From Limnohabitans sp. (GTDB lineage: Bacteria > Pseudomonadota > Gammaproteobacteria > Burkholderiales > Burkholderiaceae_C): a stretch of 6,257 nucleotides of DNA. The position numbers were made by a program, and so were the translations under genes. The DNA lies in assembly GCA_023260735.1 (NCBI GenBank), contig JALQUL010000355.1, positions 1 through 6,257 of the forward strand. Direction: 5' to 3'. This document shows positions 1 through 5,267 of this stretch, in pieces; position 1 is the first letter of the stretch; every line of letters begins with the position of its first letter. The notes under the pieces were generated by a model that saw nothing but the letters and a program-made list of their open reading frames with translations, was not told the origin of the DNA and ran no database searches.

Positions 1-309
1 AATATAAACGGCTAATGGGCCTGTAAAATGCCAGACAGGTTGACCTAGCTCGGTGCTAAGCAACTGAAAATCATGCCAGCGCATGGGTGCTCTAAAACCT
101 ATTCCGAGGGCTTTACATAAGGCTTCTTTGGCTGCAAACCGACCCGCTAAATAACGCAATCCTCTTTGGCTATCTTGCATATTTCGCTTATGCCATATCA
201 CATATTCTTGCGGACCTAAAATTTTTTGGGCAAACCGATGTTGGGTTCTTTGTTGAACTTTTTCTATTCGCTCAAGATGAATTAAGTCTGTTCCCACACC
301 GGTAATCAT
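1..309 (-). CDS. acpS: Holo-[acyl-carrier-protein] synthase (AcpS), C-terminus cut by window edge
   Basis: AcpS transfers 4'-phosphopantetheine from coenzyme A to the serine of apo-acyl carrier protein, which activates it for fatty acid synthesis in the cytoplasm. I translated the minus strand from the ATG at 309 and found 103 open codons to the left edge. The protein begins MITGVGTDLI, giving the metal-binding aspartate of the family at residue 8. RFAAKEALCKALG follows at residues 57-69, with the second metal ligand Glu62 and the conserved Lys61. A GIGFRAPMRW stretch resembles betaproteobacterial AcpS. The family is about 125-130 residues, so roughly 25 are missing beyond the edge. The start is chosen because it places the GTDL motif at its usual distance from the N-terminus. 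No good SD sequence precedes it. It lies 37 bases after the pdxJ stop, the usual partner order, and is probably cotranscribed with pdxJ. Confidence 0.95.
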   Translation of the reverse strand, partial: MITGVGTDLIHLERIEKVQQRTQHRFAQKILGPQEYVIWHKRNMQDSQRGLRYLAGRFAAKEALCKALGIGFRAPMRWHDFQLLSTELGQPVWHFTGPLAVYI

Positions 310-346
310 TTTTAGACTGCTTGGTAAAAATAATCGGAACTGTGCT

Positions 347-1114
347 TTAGGCAAATGCTTTTTGAATGGCTATCAAATAGGCTTGAACGGTATTTTGATA
401 ACCTTGCTCTAGTGCGTCTGCCATAAAAGCATGACCAATAGAGACCTCTTGCACCTGCGGACAAGACTTTAAAAAAGGAGTTAAATTGAATAAGTTTAAA
501 TCATGGCCTGCATTCACACCGAGTCCAACTTCAGCAGCTGCTTGAGCAGCTTGGGCAAAATCATTTAATACACTGCTGTATTGGCCGGCTGCAAATGCAG
601 CAGCATAGGGCTCAGTGTAAAGCTCGACACGATCAGCACCTATTTGCTTAGCCCATGGCATGAGAGAGGCATCGGCATCCATAAATAAACTGACTCGGCT
701 TCCGGCCTCTTTTGCCGCTTGAATAAGTGGTATTAATTGGTCATTGCATTGGGGCAATAACCAACCATGATCGCTGGTGAGTTGATTTTGCGAATCAGGC
801 ACAAAAGTACATTGATGAGGTTGATATTTTTCAATGAGGGGCATTAAATTATGCAGGGGGTTGCCCTCAATGTTGAACTCACGATCGGGCCAGTCTTTCA
901 TGAGTGCAGACAGCTCATGTACATCAGAGTCTCGTATGTGGCGTTGGTCGGGGCGTGGGTGCACTGTAATGCCAGCAGCACCCGCTTGCAATAAAAGAGT
1001 CGCTGCTTTGGTTACGCTTGGAATATCTAAGTGCCTTGAGTTACGAAGTAGTGCCACCTTGTTGACATTGACGCTTAATAAAGTAAATCTACCAGTAGAG
1101 TGAAGGTTTGTCAT
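347..1114 (-). CDS. pdxJ: Pyridoxine 5'-phosphate synthase PdxJ
   Basis: PdxJ condenses 1-deoxy-D-xylulose 5-phosphate with 3-amino-2-oxopropyl phosphate to make pyridoxine 5'-phosphate, the last ring-forming step of DXP-dependent vitamin B6 synthesis, as a cytoplasmic TIM-barrel octamer. The 255 residues are a full-length protein. Visible blocks are SVNVNKVALLRNSR (14-27), ITVHPRPDQRHIRDSD (49-64), FNIEGNP (80-86), TSDHGW (113-118), SLFMDAD (142-148), ADRVELYTEPYA (160-171) and VNAGHDL (200-206). By alignment with E. coli PdxJ from memory, the active-site residues are His52, Glu83, Glu164 and His204, all present. The protein belongs to the variant with VNK in place of the E. coli VNIDH and HPRPD in place of HLRED, which I associate with Burkholderiales, Xanthomonas and Bacteroidetes. 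The ATG at 1114 has only a weak AAGAG about 8 bases upstream. Two small hairpins separate it from recO, so it may be partly uncoupled from the upstream operon. Confidence 0.97.
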   Translation of the reverse strand: MTNLHSTGRFTLLSVNVNKVALLRNSRHLDIPSVTKAATLLLQAGAAGITVHPRPDQRHIRDSDVHELSALMKDWPDREFNIEGNPLHNLMPLIEKYQPHQCTFVPDSQNQLTSDHGWLLPQCNDQLIPLIQAAKEAGSRVSLFMDADASLMPWAKQIGADRVELYTEPYAAAFAAGQYSSVLNDFAQAAQAAAEVGLGVNAGHDLNLFNLTPFLKSCPQVQEVSIGHAFMADALEQGYQNTVQAYLIAIQKAFA

Positions 1115-1146
1115 GGGGTAACTCTTAAAAATATATAATTAACTCG

Positions 1147-1161
1147 TCCAATCTTATTGGA
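1147..1161 (-). other. Small hairpin in the recO-pdxJ gap
   Basis: TCCAATAAGATTGGA on the minus strand is a 6-bp perfect inverted repeat with a 3-base loop. It lies immediately downstream of the T-run of the neighbouring hairpin and about 33 bases before the pdxJ ATG. With mainly AT pairs it is weak, and it could be chance. Together with its neighbour it forms a two-stem arrangement in the 85-base gap. Confidence 0.3.
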
Positions 1162-1163
1162 TC

Positions 1164-1184
1164 AAAAAAGCAATTATTGCTCTT
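1164..1184 (-). terminator. Possible weak intrinsic terminator between recO and pdxJ
   Basis: On the minus strand AGCAA-TAA-TTGCT (1169-1181) forms a 5-bp stem with a 3-base loop, followed directly by a run of six T (1164-1169). The stem can be lengthened by one G-T and two A-T pairs that use part of the T-run. It starts about 15 bases after the recO stop. The layout fits an intrinsic terminator or attenuator, but the stem is short and AT-rich, so termination would be partial at best. If it works, pdxJ-acpS would be expressed less than the upstream genes or would need its own promoter; no convincing -35/-10 pair is visible in the gap. Confidence 0.35.
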
Positions 1185-1199
1185 CACAATTCATGTGGA

Positions 1200-1970
1200 T
1201 TAAACAACTGCCTGATGAAGCGCTTGCACTTGACGCATCAACTCACGAGTTTTAAAACTTTGACACGCACTATGATAGTGTAACAAAGACCTGAGTTGCA
1301 GTTTTAATGGTAACAATGCTTGACCACAACAAAGTAATAACTCATCGAACTGATGAGTTTGAAACTGCTCTAGTAGACCTGATAAACGCAAACAAACTTG
1401 CCCAGTTAAAGATGATTCATCGGCAGGCACAAGAGCTAAACCTTGATTGGCGATTAAATGATAATGTCCGTTATTTTGTACAGGTACAAGTGAGTTGGCC
1501 TCTAGCTTTAGGCTGGGCAACAAACCCATTTGCTGAAGCAGTACCAACTCAAAAGCTCTTAAGGCCATCTCGCTATTTTCTTTGGACTGTGAGGCAATTA
1601 AACCAACTGTTAAGGCATAAACATCAAATAGTATGGGGTTGGCATCTTCTTTGGCTAAAAATGCCCTTAATAGCTCGTTAATATAAAAGCCAGATAACAA
1701 AGCAGCACCCGACGGCATAGGGCTAGCACCAGCCCAATGCGCTTGTTTAAGTGTTTTGACTTCAGCATCGCCAGCAAAATTAAGTAGCAAACGCTGCAGT
1801 GGTAGCAACACAGATCTAAAACTGGAGTTGGGCTTTTTAGCGCCTTTTGCCACCAATGCTACCCTGCCCTGATGACGTGTAAAAACATCAATCACCAAAC
1901 TTGACTCGCTCCAATCATATCGATGCAAGATATAACTTGGCTCATCAACCACTTTATGTTGAACTGCCAT
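1200..1970 (-). CDS. recO: DNA repair protein RecO
   Basis: RecO works with RecR (and RecF) to load RecA onto SSB-coated single-stranded DNA during gap repair and can anneal complementary strands. The 256 residues match the family in length (E. coli about 242). The N-terminal OB-fold, roughly residues 10-80, contains YILHRYDWSESSLVIDVFTR (13-32) and GRVALVAKGAKKPNSSFR (35-52), the most conserved part of RecO. The rest is the helical C-terminal region, with FYINELLRAFLAKED and a late LRSLLHYHSACQSFKTREL stretch typical of betaproteobacterial RecO. The ATG at 1970 is the only plausible start: an in-frame TGA lies about 12 codons upstream and no other start codon falls between. It has no recognisable SD sequence. 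Instead a strong AAGGAGG lies about 60 bases upstream in front of a different-frame ATG, listed separately. The recO stop is 85 bases from pdxJ. Confidence 0.95.
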   Translation of the reverse strand: MAVQHKVVDEPSYILHRYDWSESSLVIDVFTRHQGRVALVAKGAKKPNSSFRSVLLPLQRLLLNFAGDAEVKTLKQAHWAGASPMPSGAALLSGFYINELLRAFLAKEDANPILFDVYALTVGLIASQSKENSEMALRAFELVLLQQMGLLPSLKLEANSLVPVQNNGHYHLIANQGLALVPADESSLTGQVCLRLSGLLEQFQTHQFDELLLCCGQALLPLKLQLRSLLHYHSACQSFKTRELMRQVQALHQAVV

Positions 1971-2022
1971 AATTGAAGCTTGTGCTAATTCTTGGGTTTG
2001 AGGAGGTCAATTGGCATGCCAT
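1954..2022 (-). CDS. Possible 22-codon leader ORF overlapping the recO start
   Basis: An ATG at 2022 sits 8 bases after AAGGAGG, the best-placed ribosome binding site in the window after that of lepB. It opens 22 codons (beginning MACQLTSSNP) and stops at a TAA lying 14 bases inside recO, so it overlaps recO by 17 bases in another frame. The peptide is Ser/Thr-rich and I recognise nothing in it. Because recO has no SD of its own, translation of this ORF could deliver ribosomes to the recO ATG. The alternatives are chance, or a single-base error or frameshift: both frames are open between about 2004 and 1971, so a one-base change would fuse this start to RecO and give it a short N-terminal extension. 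A second ATG at 2017 would open only 10 codons. Confidence 0.3.
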   Translation of the reverse strand: MACQLTSSNPRISTSFNYGSST

Positions 2023-2036
2023 TATTTTGGCCTCCT
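2001..2036. repeat. Inverted repeat covering the SD in the era-recO gap
   Basis: The arms AGGAGGTCAA (2001-2010) and TTGGCCTCCT (2027-2036) are inverted copies over 10 bases with one difference, separated by 16 bases. In minus-strand RNA this gives 9 pairs and one C-A mismatch; in plus-strand RNA the odd position is a G-U pair. The loop contains the palindrome TGGCATGCCA. In the mRNA the AGGAGG of the Shine-Dalgarno would pair with CCTCCT inside the leader ORF, so the structure could hide that site. No T-run follows on the minus strand, which argues against an intrinsic terminator for the operon. Confidence 0.55.
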
Positions 2037-2037
2037 T
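2031..2037 (-). promoter_or_regulatory. Strong Shine-Dalgarno AAGGAGG not aligned with recO
   Basis: AAGGAGG on the minus strand starts just after the era stop codon. It is ideally spaced (8 bases) from the ATG at 2022 and much too far, about 60 bases, from the recO ATG. Its last six bases lie in one arm of the inverted repeat at 2001-2036. Confidence 0.5.
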
Positions 2038-2039
2038 AT

Positions 2040-3020
2040 TTATTCGTAGCCGAATGCTCGCACACGGGCTTCATCATCGGCCCAACCAGAGCGCACTTTG
2101 ACCCACAACTCAATAAATACTTTGGCATCTAGCAAAATTTCTAATGCCATGCGCGCATCAGTACCAATACGTTTAATTTTGTCGCCGTTTTCACCCACAA
2201 TCATGGCTTTATGGCCATCGCGCTCGACTACAATGGCAGCAGAAATTTTAACAAAACGTTTGTTTTTGTTTTTACCACGACCAGGTTCTTCTTCAAATTT
2301 CTCAATAATGACGGTAGAGGTATAAGGCAATTCATCGCCAGTTAAACGGAATAATTTTTCACGTACAATTTCACTGGCTAAAAACTTTTCACTACGGTCC
2401 GTGAGCTCGTCTTCGGCATACCACCAAGCTTGTTCAGGTAGGTGAGTTTCACAAATATCAAGCAAACGACCAATGTCTTTTTTGTTTTTAGCCGACATAG
2501 GTACAATTTCCGTGAAATTGCGATGTTGCTGCATCTCTTGTAACCAAGGTGCAATTTGTGCTCGGATTTTAACTTCGTCTAATTTATTGGCAATTAAGAT
2601 ACAAGGAATTTTAGGATCTAATAAAGCCAACACTTTAGCGTCTTGTGCGCTAAATCGACCCGCCTCGACCAAAAATAATACTAAATCAACATCACTTACT
2701 GCACCTACCACGGTTTTGTTGAGTGATTTATTTAAAGCTGCACTATATTCGGTTTGGTAACCTGGAGTATCTACAAAAACATATTGTGTTTTTTCACGAG
2801 TACGCACACCCGTAATACGGTGACGGGTGGTTTGAGCCTTGCGCGACGTAATGCTAATTTTTTGCCCAACCAAGGCATTAATAAGGGTGGACTTACCAAC
2901 ATTGGGACGACCAACAATAGCGACTAGACCACATTTTTGTCCATCGGTAGCCTCACTAGTGGATGCAGCCATTGTAATTAAGGCGTCTGGGATGGGATTA
3001 ATAGGGGTTTCTGAATTCAT
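2040..3020 (-). CDS. era: GTPase Era
   Basis: Era is an essential GTPase that binds near the 3' end of 16S rRNA and helps mature the 30S subunit; it acts in the cytoplasm and at the inner membrane. The 326 residues hold an N-terminal GTPase domain with G1 GRPNVGKST (37-45), the switch region ITSRKAQTTRHRI (57-69), G3 DTPG (84-87), G4 NKLD (145-148) and G5 SAK (176-178). A C-terminal KH RNA-binding domain follows, with GENG in its GxxG loop near residues 277-280. It is about 25 residues longer than E. coli Era because of a Ser/Thr/Pro-rich N-terminal tail before the G domain. The ATG at 3020 overlaps the rnc stop as ATGA, the arrangement expected for translational coupling, and no clear SD is present. 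An internal ATG (residue 17) would give a normal-length protein but also lacks an SD. Era and RNase III both act on rRNA, which fits their adjacency. Confidence 0.97.
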   Translation of the reverse strand: MNSETPINPIPDALITMAASTSEATDGQKCGLVAIVGRPNVGKSTLINALVGQKISITSRKAQTTRHRITGVRTREKTQYVFVDTPGYQTEYSAALNKSLNKTVVGAVSDVDLVLFLVEAGRFSAQDAKVLALLDPKIPCILIANKLDEVKIRAQIAPWLQEMQQHRNFTEIVPMSAKNKKDIGRLLDICETHLPEQAWWYAEDELTDRSEKFLASEIVREKLFRLTGDELPYTSTVIIEKFEEEPGRGKNKNKRFVKISAAIVVERDGHKAMIVGENGDKIKRIGTDARMALEILLDAKVFIELWVKVRSGWADDEARVRAFGYE

Positions 3021-3700
3021 TTTTTAGTCTTTAAATAATCAAGCATAAGAGTGGCCGCTGCTTGTTCGGCTGCACGCCTAGAATTACCTCGTGCTGTAAA
3101 AGTTTGTTGTGAGCCATTAATACTGCACTCGACCTCAAAAGTTTGTTGATGCGCTTGACCATGAGTGCCCACTACTTTATAGGTAGGTAAAAGTAGTTTT
3201 TTGCCTTGCAACCATTCTTGTAAAGCTGTTTTAGCGTCTTTGCCCATGGCCTGCATTTGATTGTCAACTTTGACTTCGCGGAACAAATGCAATACGACTT
3301 TACTCGCCGCATCATAACCGCCATCTAGGTAAACTGCACCAATAATCGCCTCAAGGGCATCTGCCAAGATGGAAGGCCGTTTTTTCCCCCCCGATTTGGA
3401 CTCGCCTTCGCCCAGTGCAATTAAATCTGACAGGGCCAACTGATTGGCCAGCATATGCAGAGTTTCTTGCCTGACTAAATTGGCCCTTACCCTAGATAAG
3501 TCGCCCTCGTTTTGACCTGCCAGTTGCTCATACAAAAGCGTAGCAACTGACAAACTGAGCACAGAATCACCTAAGAACTCAAGTCGTTCATTGTGATCGG
3601 AGCTAAAACTTCTATGAGTTAAAGCACGTTTTAATAAAGATAGGTTGACAAATCGATAGGCAATTCGATCTTGTAAACCCTTTAAAGCATGAGGTGTCAC
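3017..3700 (-). CDS. rnc: Ribonuclease III
   Basis: RNase III cleaves double-stranded RNA, processing the rRNA precursor and many mRNAs. The 227 residues match E. coli (226) almost residue for residue. The nuclease domain (about 1-150) carries the signature NERLEFLGDSVL with Glu38, Glu41 and Asp45, plus ILADALEAIIGAVYLDGG with Asp114 and Glu117, the same numbering as the E. coli metal-binding residues. The double-stranded-RNA-binding domain covers about 155-224 and ends with the typical SRRAAEQAAA helix. The start is GTG at 3700, not ATG. It is chosen because it gives exact family numbering and because the upstream stop TAG shares one base with it (TAGTG). Only a distant AGGT precedes it, so translation probably depends on ribosomes finishing the DUF4845 gene. 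Its end overlaps era by 4 bases. E. coli rnc is autoregulated by cleavage of its own leader; a hairpin lies upstream of the preceding gene here. Confidence 0.97.
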   Translation of the reverse strand: MTPHALKGLQDRIAYRFVNLSLLKRALTHRSFSSDHNERLEFLGDSVLSLSVATLLYEQLAGQNEGDLSRVRANLVRQETLHMLANQLALSDLIALGEGESKSGGKKRPSILADALEAIIGAVYLDGGYDAASKVVLHLFREVKVDNQMQAMGKDAKTALQEWLQGKKLLLPTYKVVGTHGQAHQQTFEVECSINGSQQTFTARGNSRRAAEQAAATLMLDYLKTKK

Positions 3701-4092
3701 TATTTAGAACGACCTGAAAAATGAATCACTAAAGAAACGGGACCAGCCATACTGATTTCTTTACGGTAATCAAATTTAACCACCATTTTATCGCCTACTG
3801 GATCAATGATTAAGTCTTGACTCGTAATGGTAGTAATGTTGTCGATAATAGCAATTGCATCAAAACTACGCATTACATCGTTGGCCGATGGTTGCAGTGC
3901 GGCACGATTAACGGCTTGACTAATGGTTTTGTATTCGATTAATGAGGGGCTGACTCTTACGGCAATTAAGCCAAAAACTAACACAATAAGAGCCACTACC
4001 GTCATTTCAAACATGGAATAACCGGCCATTTTATTTTTGGCAATTGCCATGCTTAAATCAGCAGTATTGGTTTTTTGTAATGATTGATTCAT
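3700..4092 (-). CDS. DUF4845 family single-pass membrane protein
   Basis: This small protein has no defined function, but homologues commonly sit between lepB and rnc in betaproteobacteria. From the ATG at 4092 it has 130 residues. A short polar N-terminus (to about residue 23) is followed by one hydrophobic segment at about 30-47, then a soluble region with SPSLIEYKTISQAVNRA and DLIIDPVGDKMVVKFDYRKEISMAGPVSLVIHFSG, matching the DUF4845 pattern I remember. The N-terminal part looks like a type IV prepilin: KMAGYSMFEMTVV has a glycine before the hydrophobic stretch and a glutamate five residues after it. The same frame stays open to a TTG at 4161 (153 residues), but those 23 extra residues do not resemble the family and TTG is a poor start. 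The ATG has only a weak AAAGA upstream. The stop overlaps the rnc GTG by one base. Confidence 0.85.
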   Translation of the reverse strand: MNQSLQKTNTADLSMAIAKNKMAGYSMFEMTVVALIVLVFGLIAVRVSPSLIEYKTISQAVNRAALQPSANDVMRSFDAIAIIDNITTITSQDLIIDPVGDKMVVKFDYRKEISMAGPVSLVIHFSGRSK

Positions 4093-4094
4093 GA

Positions 4095-4169
4095 TTAATA
4101 TATCTTTGCGAAACAAGACAAGACGCTTAGGGATTGAGGTAAACAACAAACAATAGGCCAATTCTTCAT
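4095..4169 (-). CDS. Possible 24-codon leader ORF before DUF4845
   Basis: An ATG at 4169 opens 24 codons (beginning MKNWPIVCCL) that end in TAA two bases before the DUF4845 ATG (TAATCATG). The predicted peptide is hydrophobic, with a lysine near its start and three cysteines. The close stop-start spacing is what coupling would need, but the only upstream SD-like bases are a weak GAG. Nothing else supports it, so chance is more likely than not. Confidence 0.15.
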   Translation of the reverse strand: MKNWPIVCCLPQSLSVLSCFAKIY

Positions 4170-4261
4170 TTCAATACTCAAGTGAATATGATGGATAGTT
4201 AATTAAGCCTATTACTACTATTTTTTATCTTACTGTTTACCGCTTTCTAGTAGTCAGATGA

Positions 4262-4292
4262 AGTGGGTTTTAACAAAGATATAAAACCCACT
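4262..4292. repeat. Perfect 11-bp inverted repeat in the lepB-DUF4845 gap
   Basis: The arms AGTGGGTTTTA (4262-4272) and TAAAACCCACT (4282-4292) are perfect inverted copies with a 9-base spacer. In the mRNA the hairpin begins 9 bases after the lepB stop and has G-C pairs at its base and A-T pairs next to the loop. No T-run follows on the minus strand, so it is not a standard intrinsic terminator. It could protect the 3' end of lepB mRNA, mark a processing site, or serve as a leader structure for DUF4845-rnc-era. Beyond the perfect stem a few more pairs can form around T-T mismatches. The rest of the gap, 4170-4261, is AT-rich and I see no confident promoter. Confidence 0.65.
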
Positions 4293-4301
4293 ACAACACC
4301 A

Positions 4302-5267
4302 CTAATTAAAGCTACCAATGCGACTGAAATCAGAAAAATGCATCCAAATAAAGCTGGCTTTACCTACAATATTGGCCTCTGGGACAAAACCCCAATAACG
4401 AGAATCTAAAGAGTTATCGCGGTTATCGCCCATCATAAAATAATGACCTTGAGGTACTTTACACACTATACCCTCAATTGAATACTGGCAATTCTCTTTG
4501 AATGCAAAGTCAGCAATTGGACTAACTCCACTAGGTACATCTTGCTTATTTAAAATTCGATGGGTTTTAGTACCTAATTTTTCTTCAAACTGGGGAGTGT
4601 AAGTACTTTCAGATATATCTAAAAACTGTTCTTGTGGAACTTTGGAAACCTCTTGACCATTGATTTTAAGTACTTTATTTAAATAAGATACTTCATCGCC
4701 AGGAACGCCTACCACTCGTTTAATGTAGTCTTTGGTTGGGTCAGGTGGATAACGAAAGACCATTACATCACCGGCTTGCGGGCTGGCACCGTCAATAATT
4801 TTGGTATGTAAAATGGGTAAACGCACTCCATAATAGAATTTATTCACCAAAATTAAATCATCAATTAATAAAGTCGGAATCATTGAGCCTGTGGGGATTT
4901 TAAATGGCTCAAAAGCAAAAGAGCGCAAAATAAAAACCACCAAAATAACTGGAAATAGACCAGCGGTCCAATCTAACCACCAAGGCTGAGCCAAGGTATT
5001 TTTTTGTGCCTCTGTCACATCTAAGTCGAGTTTGATAATGCCTTGTTTTTCTAGGTCAGCCTGACGTTTTTTAGCGTCATCTGCAAGAGCTTGAGCTTTG
5101 GCTTTGCGCTTGGGGAAAAAATATAAGCGCTCAGCTAGCCAATAAAGGCCCGTGACCACAACTGCGACAAATAACAATAAAGGGAAATTACCCTCTATGA
5201 CACCTAAATAAAATGCACCGGCATACGCAACAAATGCGGCCAATAAAACACTGGTCAAATACTGCAT
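4302..5267 (-). CDS. lepB: Signal peptidase I (LepB)
   Basis: Signal peptidase I removes signal peptides from exported proteins at the periplasmic face of the inner membrane. The 321 residues carry the family boxes: PTGSMIPTL with nucleophile Ser128, DYIKRVVGVPGD with general base Lys183, and GDNRDNSLDSRYWGFVP at 280-296. Cys260 and Cys269 lie before the last box, like the disulfide pair of E. coli LepB. Hydrophobic segments fall at about 4-23, 28-45 and 102-118, with a Lys/Ala-rich charged linker at 53-95. E. coli and typical betaproteobacterial LepB begin near residue 27 of this protein and have only the last two segments, so the first is an extension. The start is ATG at 5267, four bases after GGAGG. 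The TTG one codon earlier would be too close to that site. The ATG shares a base with the lepA stop (TGATG), so translation is probably coupled. Confidence 0.97.
   Translation of the reverse strand: MQYLTSVLLAAFVAYAGAFYLGVIEGNFPLLLFVAVVVTGLYWLAERLYFFPKRKAKAQALADDAKKRQADLEKQGIIKLDLDVTEAQKNTLAQPWWLDWTAGLFPVILVVFILRSFAFEPFKIPTGSMIPTLLIDDLILVNKFYYGVRLPILHTKIIDGASPQAGDVMVFRYPPDPTKDYIKRVVGVPGDEVSYLNKVLKINGQEVSKVPQEQFLDISESTYTPQFEEKLGTKTHRILNKQDVPSGVSPIADFAFKENCQYSIEGIVCKVPQGHYFMMGDNRDNSLDSRYWGFVPEANIVGKASFIWMHFSDFSRIGSFN

Noticed and set aside
1115..1163. Promoter for pdxJ, from TATATT-like bases at 1130-1135
   Set aside because: No -35 element at 16-18 bases; the bases are part of a generally AT-rich stretch.
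1307..1681. Plus-strand open frame of 124 codons opposite recO
   Set aside because: It lies wholly opposite a well-recognised gene, has no protein family signature, and is explained as an antisense shadow.
2970..2972. Internal ATG as the era start (residue 17)
   Set aside because: No SD upstream, while the ATG at 3020 overlaps the rnc stop as ATGA.
4170..4261. Promoter for DUF4845-rnc, with CTGACT and TAAGAT-like elements
   Set aside because: Only 4 of 6 matches each and 19-base spacing; too weak to list as a feature.
4262..4292. Intrinsic terminator after lepB
   Set aside because: The perfect stem is followed by TTCATC rather than a T-run on the minus strand, so it is kept only as an inverted repeat.
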